The notes below the pieces were generated by a model. It searched no databases. It worked only from the letters and a program-made list of their open reading frames with translations, and was not told where the DNA came from. From JAAZKA01 sp034926225 (GTDB lineage: Bacteria > Bacillota > Clostridia > Oscillospirales > QAMX01), in NCBI GenBank assembly GCA_034926225.1, contig JAYFRF010000008.1, forward strand, positions 147,055 to 211,054: a stretch of 64,000 nt of DNA, given 5' to 3'. The translations under genes and the position numbers were made by a program. Shown piece after piece: positions 25,958 through 36,690 of the stretch (its first letter is position 1; each line of letters opens with the position of its first letter).

Positions 25958-27382
25958 ATGGATTTTCAAGAAAACATACTCCGCAATTTCACCCGCATCG
26001 CGTCCCATCCCCGTCCCTCCGGACATGAGGATGTCGTCGCCGCCGATCTCGCGGCATGGGGACGGGAGCAGGGCTTTACCGCCCGCGTCGACAATGCGAA
26101 AAACGTAGTGATCGAGGTCCCCGCCTCTCCCGGCTGCGAAATGGCGCCTGTTACCATTTTACAAGGCCACACCGATATGGTCTGCGTCGCGGCGGACGGC
26201 GTCGCCTTCGATCCGCTGACCGATGTGCCGAAACTCGTACGGGATGGAGACGCACTTCACGCGTCCGGCACCACGCTCGGCGCGGATGACGGTTTGGGGC
26301 TTGCCATTTCCATGACGCTTGCCGCCGATCCCGCGCTGCGGCACGGGCCACTGCGTATTCTCGCGACCGCCGACGAGGAAAAGGGCATGTCCGGCGCCGG
26401 GGCGCTCGACAATGCGGCCCTTGACGGTAAGTACCTTATAAACCTCGACTCCGAGGAAATGGGCGTCCTCACGAATAGCTCAGCCGGCAGCCAGTCGTAT
26501 ACTCTTACGCTCCGCGCGGCGCGGATTCCCGCTCCGTACCGCTGGGCGTTCCGCATCACGTTTTCCGGCTTCCGCGGGGGGCATTCCGGCGTGGATATCC
26601 ATAAAAACCGCGCCAATGCCATCTGTCTTTTGGGGCGGCTGCTGGCGTCGGCTCCCGATTTTGCCCTCGCGTCCCTCTCCGGCGGCACCGCCTATAACGC
26701 CATCCCCACGGGTATTTCCGCTGTCGTCGTCACGGACAGTCCAGAAGCGCTCTGCCATGCGGTCAATACCTGCCGTGCGTATGTCCGCGCGCGGTATACC
26801 GAACCGGATTCCGCTCGTATCACGCTTGAATCCTGTCCGCGTCCCGCCGATACGCTGCCTTGCGCCGCTTCCCGGGATGCCGCGAGTCTGATCGCGTCCC
26901 TGCCCTGCGGCGTACGCACGATGAGCCAAGACTTCGATGGGCTTGTCGAAAGCTCGTGCAGCGTCGGTGTCGTTTCGCTTGACGGCGATACGGTAACCAT
27001 CGGCGCATTCGCCCGCTCCTCCGTCGCCTCCCGGCTTCTGGAGAACGAAGCCGACTACCGCCGTCTCGCCGCCGCGCACGGTTTTACCGTCAGCGCAAGC
27101 GCACCCGGCACGGGCTGGCCGGTCGATCCTGCAAACCCGCTGGAAGCGATGTTTACGGAAGCGTACCGTGCGGTCACAGGTGCCGAGATGACCGTCTCCC
27201 CCATCCACGCGGGACTCGAATGCGGGAGCTTTGCCGCGCGCAACCCGAAGCTTTCGATCGTATCTGTCGGCCCGACGATCACCGGCGCGCATTCGCCACT
27301 GGAAACCGCAGATTTGTCAGTGCTGAATGATTTTACGCGGGTTGTCGCCGCGGTTATCGAAAAAATCGCCGCTCAGGTTTGA
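25958..27382 (+). CDS. pepD: Aminoacyl-histidine dipeptidase (Xaa-His dipeptidase, M20 family)
   Basis: I choose ATG 25958 (MDFQENILRNFTRI, 474 residues) because AGAAAGGA is 8 bp upstream; the ATG 9 bp earlier lies too close to it. Metal ligands and catalytic residues are visible in LQGHTDMVCV (His), LGADDGLGLA (Asp), ADEEKGMSGAGAL (Glu-Glu), LINLDSEEMG and LECGSFAARNPKLS. The enzyme cleaves dipeptides, typically Xaa-His, in the cytosol using two metal ions. It ends just before a strong terminator shared with the convergent gene. Confidence 0.93.
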   Translation: MDFQENILRNFTRIASHPRPSGHEDVVAADLAAWGREQGFTARVDNAKNVVIEVPASPGCEMAPVTILQGHTDMVCVAADGVAFDPLTDVPKLVRDGDALHASGTTLGADDGLGLAISMTLAADPALRHGPLRILATADEEKGMSGAGALDNAALDGKYLINLDSEEMGVLTNSSAGSQSYTLTLRAARIPAPYRWAFRITFSGFRGGHSGVDIHKNRANAICLLGRLLASAPDFALASLSGGTAYNAIPTGISAVVVTDSPEALCHAVNTCRAYVRARYTEPDSARITLESCPRPADTLPCAASRDAASLIASLPCGVRTMSQDFDGLVESSCSVGVVSLDGDTVTIGAFARSSVASRLLENEADYRRLAAAHGFTVSASAPGTGWPVDPANPLEAMFTEAYRAVTGAEMTVSPIHAGLECGSFAARNPKLSIVSVGPTITGAHSPLETADLSVLNDFTRVVAAVIEKIAAQV

Positions 27383-27392
27383 ATTTTATAAG

Positions 27393-27438
27393 AAATAAGC
27401 GCTCTGTCAAGACTTTTTGTCCGACAGAGCGCTTATTT
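27393..27438. terminator. Bidirectional terminator between pepD and the DUF2087 gene
   Basis: A perfect 16-bp stem: AAATAAGCGCTCTGTC (27393-27408) pairs with its complement at 27423-27438 around a 14-nt loop, with A/T runs on both sides. It ends transcription of the two convergent genes. Confidence 0.92.
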
Positions 27439-28178
27439 TATACCCGCCAATAATCCGAGCAGTCCCTGGTGCGTCCCATATAGCCGTACTCCACCAGATA
27501 CCGGCGCAGCGTGACGTAATCCTCGTAAATTGCTTCCAGAATCTCATTAACATCCGGCTCGGTATAATGCCGTCCGCGCTCGAATTCCTCCGCGATACGG
27601 CGCAGGGTAACGACCTTCTTTTTTTCCTTCGCCGAAAATACTTTCAGCCTCAGCGGTTCCATGCTTTCAAACACGGACGCAAGAATTTTCTTTTCTTCTG
27701 CTTCGGTAATCACAAAACGATCATCCACCATTTTTGCCCCCTCATGCACGGGTACCAGCGTTTGCTCCGCCGGTTCCATTTTTTCCTCTGTGGCCATTTC
27801 CCACAACGCCAGCATCACTCTTGCCGCTTTCGCACGCTCGCGGAACTGAAACCGCTGATTGCGCACCGTGGACTGCGCGACGCCCATACGCGCCGCGATC
27901 TCCCGGTCGGAAAAACCCTCCCGGATCAGCGCTAAAAGCGCTTTCTGATTCTCCGTCAGCTTATCCGCAAGCGCAAGCAGTCCGCAAAACCGGCGCTCCT
28001 GTTCCTCTCGGGCATGCGCTGCCGCCGCGTGGCGCGCGTCCAGCAGGCGCTCCCCGACCGGGTATATTTCCCCCTCGCGGAACGCCTTCCCGCAGACGAC
28101 GCAGGTATATGCACCGTCCTCCTCCACGCATCCCCGGGTAAGCGTCTCCGGCGTAACGTGGTCTAAATCTATATGCAC
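27438..28178 (-). CDS. DUF2087-type transcriptional regulator with LuxR-like HTH
   Basis: A 246-residue protein starting at GTG 28178 behind AAGGTG. Near residue 25 is a CVVC pair that could bind metal or sense redox. Residues about 70-120 form an HTH (LTENQKALLALIREGFSDREIAARMGVAQSTVRNQ, cited as a region). The C-terminal roughly 70 residues (ERGRHYTEPDVNEILEAIY, then the YLVEYGYMGR segment) match the DUF2087 domain, which is found in small regulators. Its promoter carries a perfect dyad, so autoregulation is likely. Neighbouring targets could be the sugar-utilisation genes on either side. Confidence 0.8.
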   Translation of the reverse strand: MHIDLDHVTPETLTRGCVEEDGAYTCVVCGKAFREGEIYPVGERLLDARHAAAAHAREEQERRFCGLLALADKLTENQKALLALIREGFSDREIAARMGVAQSTVRNQRFQFRERAKAARVMLALWEMATEEKMEPAEQTLVPVHEGAKMVDDRFVITEAEEKKILASVFESMEPLRLKVFSAKEKKKVVTLRRIAEEFERGRHYTEPDVNEILEAIYEDYVTLRRYLVEYGYMGRTRDCSDYWRV

Positions 28179-28200
28179 ATATTCACCTTCTGTCTATTTT

Positions 28201-28241
28201 AATTATAGACACATATTATCATATGTCTATAATTTTGTCAA
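28201..28241 (-). promoter_or_regulatory. Promoter with perfect 11-bp dyad for the DUF2087 regulator
   Basis: On the minus strand TTGACA (28241-28236), 17 bp, TAATAT (28218-28213). AATTATAGACA (28201-28211) and TGTCTATAATT (28224-28234) form a perfect inverted repeat with a 12-bp spacer across the -10 and spacer. A further TGTCTATT half-site lies toward the gene at about 28191. This is a strong candidate operator. Confidence 0.75.
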
Positions 28242-28251
28242 GTCCTTTCAC

Positions 28252-28291
28252 AAAAAATCCCGGAACAGCCAACTCCCTTGACTGTTCCGGG
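28252..28291 (-). terminator. Terminator after the DUF4886 gene
   Basis: CCCGGAACAG (28259-28268) pairs perfectly with CTGTTCCGGG (28282-28291). On the minus strand the stem is followed by ATTTTTT (A run at 28252-28257). Confidence 0.9.
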
Positions 28292-28313
28292 GCGATCATG
28301 TTTATATATATAG

Positions 28314-29042
28314 TTATAGCGTCGCCGCGACCGCCGCATGTGCGCAGTCCGCCAGCGCGGCGCGCAGCTCCCGTGTCAGCGGTTCCGTCGTCGCGTCGAA
28401 CGGATTACCGGCGGCGGATATGCTGAGAATCGTCTCCAGCCATACGCACGCGGCGGTATAACGCCCCGCGCCGAAGGAGAGATGGTAGCCGTCGCGGTAC
28501 ATCCGCACAAGGTCAAGCTCCGCCGCGCGGCGAATCGCATCGCCGGACGGCAGCAGGCGGGCATGCAGAAAGGCCGCCGCTTTGGCGTAGGCGGCACGCA
28601 CATCCGCAAACATGGCGGCGGCGGTCTCGAATCCGAAGGCGGCAAGGCGTTCGCTGCCTTCCTCATACGCCCAGGTCTGATGAACCATCAGCTCCGCCGT
28701 GGGCGCGTAGGTATGGATGTAGTCGCGGAGGGTTTCCAGGTAGGGCTGATAGGTTTCGTATCGGAATGACAGGTGACTTGCCTGCTGGAGCGTGATCACG
28801 TCCCATGGTTCGTTCTTCAGCGCATCATAAATCGACACATCGAAGTTTGTCAGAAAGCCGTTGTACTCCAGCTTATAGTCCCGCTCCCGTCCGAGTGCGT
28901 TAAACGCATGCCGCGACAAAGGGCAGCCTCCGATATACAGATTCACGATCTTCAATTCCTCGCCCGCCGCGAGCGCCAGCTCGTAAAGATAGGCGGTTGC
29001 GTCCTGCGAAAAACTGTTGCCGATCGCAAGTATCTTTTTCAT
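28314..29042 (-). CDS. DUF4886 / SGNH-hydrolase-like protein
   Basis: This 242-residue protein starts at ATG 29042 behind AAGGA (an in-frame GTG lies 6 bp upstream). The start MKKILAIGNSFSQDATAYLYEL is the block I typical of SGNH-like DUF4886 proteins (Gly-Asn-Ser-Phe-Ser). The later WDVITLQQASHLSF and the C-terminal DGYHLSFGAGRYTAACVW supply the remaining blocks with a His. These proteins are often found in polysaccharide utilisation loci and may deacylate carbohydrates. There is no signal peptide. It is followed by an isomerase and an esterase on the same strand, fitting a carbohydrate locus. The function is inferred. Confidence 0.8.
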   Translation of the reverse strand: MKKILAIGNSFSQDATAYLYELALAAGEELKIVNLYIGGCPLSRHAFNALGRERDYKLEYNGFLTNFDVSIYDALKNEPWDVITLQQASHLSFRYETYQPYLETLRDYIHTYAPTAELMVHQTWAYEEGSERLAAFGFETAAAMFADVRAAYAKAAAFLHARLLPSGDAIRRAAELDLVRMYRDGYHLSFGAGRYTAACVWLETILSISAAGNPFDATTEPLTRELRAALADCAHAAVAATL

Positions 29043-29054
29043 AGACACACTTCC

Positions 29055-29873
29055 TTACGCGTTTGCGATCAGGTAATCGGTAACCTGATGCAGGTAGCGC
29101 AGCTTCCATTTGCGCACCTCAAGCGGGCAGGAATTTTCGCCGGGGATCTCGTAATTGAACAATCCGTCGTAGCCGACCTCCCGCAGTCCGCGGACGACGG
29201 AAAAGAAATCGACATTGCCGCGCCCAAAGGGCATCATATGCTGATCCTCTTTGCCCTGATTATCGGCTAAGTGGAGCGCCTTAAGGTACTTGCCGCAGGC
29301 GCGGATGAAGTCGAGCTGCGTTTCGCCATGCATGTTTAAGTGTCCGGTATCCAGGCAAATGCCGAAATTCGGGCTTCCGAGATCGTGCATCAGGGCAAGA
29401 AGTCCCGATGACTCCGCGTGATCGCCCCCGAAGATGTTTTCAATGCAGACGGTGAGGTTCGTGTCGCGCAGATATGCCGCGACCTTGTCGAGTACAACCA
29501 TCCGGCGCGCGCGGGCGACGGCATAGGATTGTCCCGGGCGGCTGTTGGCATGCAGCACGGCGCGGGGAATACCCGCTTCGAGGTACATGTCAAACCAAGC
29601 TTTGAGTCTATCAAACTTTGTCTCGTAATCGTCTCCGGTGATGCATGCGGACAGCCACAAATGCCCCTGCGGAAACTGAAAACCGGTATCTTCCGTGATC
29701 GTCCGAACCTTTTTCCCGGCTTCCGCCGCCGTAGGACACTCTGAAAGCAAACGTGCGCCGTCCTCATCGGACAGCTCCGACGCGAAAAATCCGCATTCGG
29801 CAAACGCAGCCGCTTTTTCGGCAAGCGTCATTTCCTTACAGTGGAAGTATTCCGACCAAACCGAGTACAGCAT
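29055..29873 (-). CDS. Sugar phosphate isomerase/epimerase family TIM-barrel protein
   Basis: This 272-residue protein belongs to the AP endonuclease 2 TIM-barrel superfamily (xylose isomerase-like). Evidence is VCIENIFGGDHAESSG with the metal-binding Glu, FGICLDTGHLNMHGE (Asp/His ligands), KALHLADNQGKEDQHMMPFGRG, and the late Glu in FNYEIPGEN. Members include hexulose epimerases, inosose dehydratases and 3-keto-glycoside eliminases. The exact reaction is not determined. It starts at ATG 29873 behind CGGAGG and lies 17 bp after the esterase gene, 12 bp before the DUF4886 gene, as one operon. Confidence 0.88.
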   Translation of the reverse strand: MLYSVWSEYFHCKEMTLAEKAAAFAECGFFASELSDEDGARLLSECPTAAEAGKKVRTITEDTGFQFPQGHLWLSACITGDDYETKFDRLKAWFDMYLEAGIPRAVLHANSRPGQSYAVARARRMVVLDKVAAYLRDTNLTVCIENIFGGDHAESSGLLALMHDLGSPNFGICLDTGHLNMHGETQLDFIRACGKYLKALHLADNQGKEDQHMMPFGRGNVDFFSVVRGLREVGYDGLFNYEIPGENSCPLEVRKWKLRYLHQVTDYLIANA

Positions 29874-29890
29874 GGGAAAAACCTCCGTAT

Positions 29891-30913
29891 TTAGATTTTA
29901 GTAAGCATCTTAGCAAACACGGGCCACGACGGCTTCGCGTAGAAGCGGTGACCGGCGTCGCCGACGATCATCGCGCAGTTCTCCGGCACGCCCGCGGCGC
30001 GGTAAATCTTTTCCACCGTCGCAAACTCCCGCTTAACGCCCTCGAGCGGGAAGATACTGTCGTCCTTACCGCAGACGACGATCAAAGGACGCGGTGCGAT
30101 CAGCATGGCAAGGTCGCCCATTTCGAAGTACTGATACAGCTTTGGAATGTAGTTGCAGACGCAGTGATGCTGCGCGAAGATGGAATCATGTAAGGAGCAA
30201 AAAGCGCAGGACGGCATGGCGATCTTCACGCGCGGCTCGACGCAAGCGGTGTAGAACGTCGCCGTACCGCCGCCGGAGTTGCCCATCAGACTGACACGCT
30301 CCACATCGCATTCGCTGAAATTTCCGAGCGTGTCGATGAGACAGGAAACGTCGTGCGCGCGTTCGCCGATCATCGTGCGGCCGAGCAGGAGGGCCTGCGT
30401 CGAGTTCTGCTGGCAGCGATTGGCGCCGGGGCTGACGGTACCGTCCAGCTCACCGAAGCCGCGCTGCTCCATCGCGACGGCGGCATAGCCTAAAGCCACC
30501 GCCTGAATGCAGAAATCGCGGTCGCCGCCGGAGATATCTTCCTCATCGCCCGGGTACTTCGCGCGGCCGAGCGAGATGTGCATACCGCTCGCGTGCCCCT
30601 GCAGACCGATCACCACGGGCAGCTTTTTGCCGGTCTTGTATACACCCTTCGGCAGCAGCAGATGTGCCGGAACGAATAAGTTCGGCTCGGATTCAAATTG
30701 AAATCGGATTTCGTCAAAACGGGGATCCGCGTCCGAAACATATTCGACCATCGGCACAGAATTGACGGTCTTTTCCGGCAACCCGAGAAGCTCGATAAAC
30801 TTTTCTCTGGCTGCCTTCGTCTGGGCGGGGAGATCGCGGTTTTCGTCGAAAGACATAATGGGCGGATGGGCATCCGCATATGCGTGGTGAAGCGCTAAAA
30901 CAGCTGGCTGCAT
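29891..30913 (-). CDS. Alpha/beta hydrolase, acetyl-xylan-esterase-like
   Basis: I choose ATG 30913 (MQPAVLALHHAY, 340 residues) with GGAGG 8 bp upstream; the in-frame TTG 15 bp earlier overlaps the RBS. The hydrolase triad is readable: nucleophile in LMGNSGGGTATFY (Ser), acid in VVCGKDDSIFPLEG (Asp), and His in VGDAGHRFY. The oxyanion/cap region shows VVIGLQGHASGMH. Length and layout match the cephalosporin-C deacetylase/acetyl xylan esterase group. There is no signal peptide, so it should act in the cytosol on imported esters. It is first of a three-gene operon with the isomerase and DUF4886 protein. Confidence 0.85.
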   Translation of the reverse strand: MQPAVLALHHAYADAHPPIMSFDENRDLPAQTKAAREKFIELLGLPEKTVNSVPMVEYVSDADPRFDEIRFQFESEPNLFVPAHLLLPKGVYKTGKKLPVVIGLQGHASGMHISLGRAKYPGDEEDISGGDRDFCIQAVALGYAAVAMEQRGFGELDGTVSPGANRCQQNSTQALLLGRTMIGERAHDVSCLIDTLGNFSECDVERVSLMGNSGGGTATFYTACVEPRVKIAMPSCAFCSLHDSIFAQHHCVCNYIPKLYQYFEMGDLAMLIAPRPLIVVCGKDDSIFPLEGVKREFATVEKIYRAAGVPENCAMIVGDAGHRFYAKPSWPVFAKMLTKI

Positions 30914-30947
30914 GGGTTCTTCCTCCAAACTTATTATAATAAGTTCC

Positions 30948-32168
30948 TTATTTTAGGAATCGGTCCATCAAAAGAAAACCTTCCGGTAAATATACGCCCG
31001 TTTTTCCGATTTCCGCTTCCGTATAGCGGTCGGCCGGATGCGGTCCTTCCGCGTCGGAGCGCCAGATCACAAACGGCACGGGATCTCCGGTATGCGTCCG
31101 CACAGCGACCGGGGTCGGATGGTCGGGCATCAGTAATATGGACAGCGGCTCGCCGCGGAATTCGTCAAGAATCGGGCCTAAGACCTCCTCGTCAATCCGC
31201 TCGATCGCCCAAACCTTCTTTTCCGCTTCGCCGTGATGGCCGCATTCGTCGGGGGATTCGATATGGAGGTAGACGAAGTCGCAGTCGTCGCGCAAAAGCT
31301 TGATCGCGGCCTCTCCCTTACCGCGGAAGTTTGTCTCAATCGCGCCCGTCGCGCCGGGTACGTCGATCGTCCTCATGCCAGCGCAGAGTCCAAGTCCGCG
31401 AATGAGATCCACCGCGCAGACGACGCCCGCCGTCACGCCGTACTTCTCTTTAAAATCCACAAGCGCGGGTTTTGTCCCCTCTCCCCAGAACCATGCGCAG
31501 TTCGCCGGATGCAGCCCCTGCGCGCGGCGGGCACTGTTTACGGGATGGTTCTCAAGAATCTCTCGGGAAAGTGCGGTCAGCCCGAGTAAAAGCGGCGCAT
31601 AACGGCCTTGCGGCAGGTATTCCGCGATTTTTCTCCCGGTGATGTCGTGCGGCGGGGTGCCATGCGTACCGGTTTCGGCGTGGGATATCACAAAGCAGTG
31701 GCGATAGCTGATGCCGGGATGGAGTTTTACCGTATAGCCGCGCGCCCGGGCATATTCGGCAAATGCCGGTGCCAGTGCTTCTACAAGCTTTTGCGCTTCC
31801 TCCGTGGTGATCTCATCGGATGAGTAGTCGAGCATCACGCAGTCGTCTGGGAAGGACTCGCAGGAAAGGGTCACGAGGTTTAAACGGAAAGCAACATCGT
31901 CCGGCTCGAGCCGCACACCCATGCTGACCGCCTCGAGCGGCGAGCGTCCGGAGTAATAAACGCGCGGATCAAAGCCCATGCAGGCCATATTCGCGGTATC
32001 GGAGCCCTTAGGCATACCGTCGGGAATAGTTTTCGCAAAACCCGCATCGCCGTGTCTTGCGAGATAATCCATATGCGGATGTGCCGCCGCTTCAAGCGGG
32101 GTGCGGTTCCCGAGGGCTTCTATGGGGGTATCGGCCATACCGTCGCCGAGTAAAAGGACGTATTTCAT
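30948..32168 (-). CDS. apgM: Cofactor-independent phosphoglycerate mutase, archaeal type (or related kinase)
   Basis: This 406-residue protein of the alkaline-phosphatase superfamily starts MKYVLLLGDGMADTPIEALG with the metal-binding Asp. It carries the nucleophile Ser in PKGSDTANMACMGFDP, and the second metal cluster in YLHIESPDECGHHGE and ILLMPDHPTP. The archaeal-type PGM interconverts 3- and 2-phosphoglycerate. A clostridial branch of this family has been proposed to act as homoserine kinase, and I cannot tell the two apart from sequence here. It is monocistronic with its own promoter. Confidence 0.87.
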   Translation of the reverse strand: MKYVLLLGDGMADTPIEALGNRTPLEAAAHPHMDYLARHGDAGFAKTIPDGMPKGSDTANMACMGFDPRVYYSGRSPLEAVSMGVRLEPDDVAFRLNLVTLSCESFPDDCVMLDYSSDEITTEEAQKLVEALAPAFAEYARARGYTVKLHPGISYRHCFVISHAETGTHGTPPHDITGRKIAEYLPQGRYAPLLLGLTALSREILENHPVNSARRAQGLHPANCAWFWGEGTKPALVDFKEKYGVTAGVVCAVDLIRGLGLCAGMRTIDVPGATGAIETNFRGKGEAAIKLLRDDCDFVYLHIESPDECGHHGEAEKKVWAIERIDEEVLGPILDEFRGEPLSILLMPDHPTPVAVRTHTGDPVPFVIWRSDAEGPHPADRYTEAEIGKTGVYLPEGFLLMDRFLK

Positions 32169-32219
32169 GAAATTTGCCTCATTTATCTGGTATCACGGGA
32201 CATTTCCCGCATAATATGT

Positions 32220-32248
32220 ATTGTATCACGGGTTGAGTGTAAACGCAA
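32220..32248 (-). promoter_or_regulatory. Promoter of apgM
   Basis: On the minus strand TTGCGT (32248-32243), 17 bp, TACAAT (32225-32220). TATCACGGG occurs twice, at 32191-32199 and 32224-32232, downstream of and over the -10. Confidence 0.6.
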
Positions 32249-32365
32249 GTCCAATTTACCCTTCAGCCGTTCTCCAGATCACTTACGTTTTATTTCCACG
32301 GGTAACATCCCTTTATCCCTATCAAAAATTTTAGGTTCATACATGTGAAAAACCACCGAAAGCTA

Positions 32366-32394
32366 TTGCAAATTTGGAAACAATGTGTTATTAT
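32366..32394 (+). promoter_or_regulatory. Promoter of the small membrane protein gene
   Basis: TTGCAA (32366-32371), 17 bp, TATTAT (32389-32394), about 58 bp before ATG 32453. The 284-bp gap 32169-32452 otherwise holds only this and the divergent apgM promoter. Confidence 0.7.
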
Positions 32395-32452
32395 ATTTTT
32401 AATTAAAGGCGCTTTATATAAAAGTGCCGCGGAATTAAGGAGGAAGTTATTT

Positions 32453-32797
32453 ATGGCCGGTGTTAATTTCGAGGACGTAACCGCAACTTTTGATTCGGGC
32501 GATATTGAAAAGAACAAAGCCGTCGCCGCGCTCTCCGTCATTCCCTTTTTATTCTGGCTTCCCTTCGTTGCCGCCAAGGATTCCCGTTTTGCCATGTTCT
32601 ACGGCAACCAGGGGTTAATTCTGACGATCGTTTCCATTGCGGCGGGTATTTTTAATAACATTCCCTGGGTCGGCTGGCTTCTGGGGCTGGCCTGTGAGCT
32701 GTATCTTGCCGTCAGCGTTATCATGGGGCTGGTCAACGGTTTCCAGGGCAAAGCGAAAAAGCTTTTATGGCTCGGTGAAATCGAAATCCTTAAATAA
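32453..32797 (+). CDS. Small membrane protein of unknown function
   Basis: I start the gene at ATG 32453, behind AAGGAGGAAG, although the frame is open from 32345. The 114-residue product has a polar first 25 residues, then hydrophobic segments at about 25-45 (VAALSVIPFLFWLPFVAA), 52-68 and 72-95. It ends in a basic LLWLGEIEILK. The topology resembles DUF4870-like or TM2-like small membrane proteins, but I am not certain of a family. It has its own promoter and terminator. Confidence 0.75.
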   Translation: MAGVNFEDVTATFDSGDIEKNKAVAALSVIPFLFWLPFVAAKDSRFAMFYGNQGLILTIVSIAAGIFNNIPWVGWLLGLACELYLAVSVIMGLVNGFQGKAKKLLWLGEIEILK

Positions 32798-32812
32798 GTA
32801 TCTTTGAAACAT

Positions 32813-32847
32813 AAAGCCTGTGCCGTATGAGATGGCACAGGCTTTTT
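32813..32847. terminator. Bidirectional terminator between 32797 and ftsK
   Basis: AAAGCCTGTGCC (32813-32824), a 9-nt loop, GGCACAGGCTTTTT (32834-32847). The stem is perfect with T runs on both strands. It serves the small membrane gene (+) and the ftsK gene (-). Confidence 0.93.
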
Positions 32848-32898
32848 CATATTGTTTTACGTTGAATCCTCCGGCAGGTTTCGCAAGCGTTCCCGATA

Positions 32899-35796
<2,898 letters not shown>

Positions 35797-35832
35797 GTCA
35801 GGTTTGCCTCCTATGTATTTTACGCCAATTGA

Positions 35833-36663
35833 TTACAGGACGAACGAAAGAACAATCGCAAGCGCGCCGGCGCAGACGCAGTAGATCGAGAACGGGCGAA
35901 AGCTCTTGCGGTTTGCGATGAACCGTACCATGGAAATCGCGGCGATACCCGCAAGCGCGGCGCATAGCACCCCAATGATATACGGCAAAATCATCGCGGT
36001 ATCGATGCCCTCCGCAAGCGCGTCCTTGATGGTAAAGATGTTCGCACCCAAAATGACCGGAATGGACATCAAAAACGCAAACTTCACGGAAAAATCCCGC
36101 TTAAACCCGCGCACCGAGCAGCCCATGATCGTCGTCCCAGAGCGGGAGATGCCGGGTATCAGCGCGATGAGCTGCAGACAACCGACAATCAGAGCGTCCT
36201 TCCAACTTGCCGTCGCCGCCGTCTTTTTGCCATTACGTGCGCGGTCAACTATGTACAGGATGATCGCCGTAACGAACAGCATGACGCCGACAAGAAAGGG
36301 ACTTGCAAATAGCGCTTCGATCCTGTCGTCGACCAGCGGCACAACCACCATCGGGATCGTCGCGAGGACGACCATGATCATCATGCGCCGTGCGGGGGTT
36401 TTGTTTAGATCGGGTTTCCCGCGAAACAGGTCGCCGAGGAGCCGGAAGAACTCGACGATCATGTCACGGATATCCGGCCAGAAGCAGAGGAATACCGATA
36501 TGAGCGTACCGAAGTGCAGCAGCACGTCGAACAGCACATAGTCATGCTCAATATCGGCACCGAGGAAATTCTGTAAAAGCACGAGATGCCCCGAACTGGA
36601 AATCGGCAGGAACTCCGTGAGTCCCTGCACAATCCCCATCAGAGCCGCAAACCAAGCGGACAT
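35833..36663 (-). CDS. uppP: Undecaprenyl-diphosphatase UppP (BacA)
   Basis: This 276-residue integral membrane enzyme dephosphorylates undecaprenyl diphosphate so the lipid carrier for peptidoglycan and other polymers can be reused. It confers bacitracin resistance when overexpressed. The catalytic blocks are near the N-terminus (QGLTEFLPISSSGHLVL with Glu) and PGISRSGTTIMG with Ser/Arg. About eight hydrophobic segments are visible and the length is normal. RBS AAAAGGAG. It lies 36 bp downstream of nagA's start region on the same strand and 36 bp before the ftsK start. Confidence 0.95.
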   Translation of the reverse strand: MSAWFAALMGIVQGLTEFLPISSSGHLVLLQNFLGADIEHDYVLFDVLLHFGTLISVFLCFWPDIRDMIVEFFRLLGDLFRGKPDLNKTPARRMMIMVVLATIPMVVVPLVDDRIEALFASPFLVGVMLFVTAIILYIVDRARNGKKTAATASWKDALIVGCLQLIALIPGISRSGTTIMGCSVRGFKRDFSVKFAFLMSIPVILGANIFTIKDALAEGIDTAMILPYIIGVLCAALAGIAAISMVRFIANRKSFRPFSIYCVCAGALAIVLSFVL

Positions 36664-36690
36664 AGACGACTCCTTTTAAATGTAATATGT

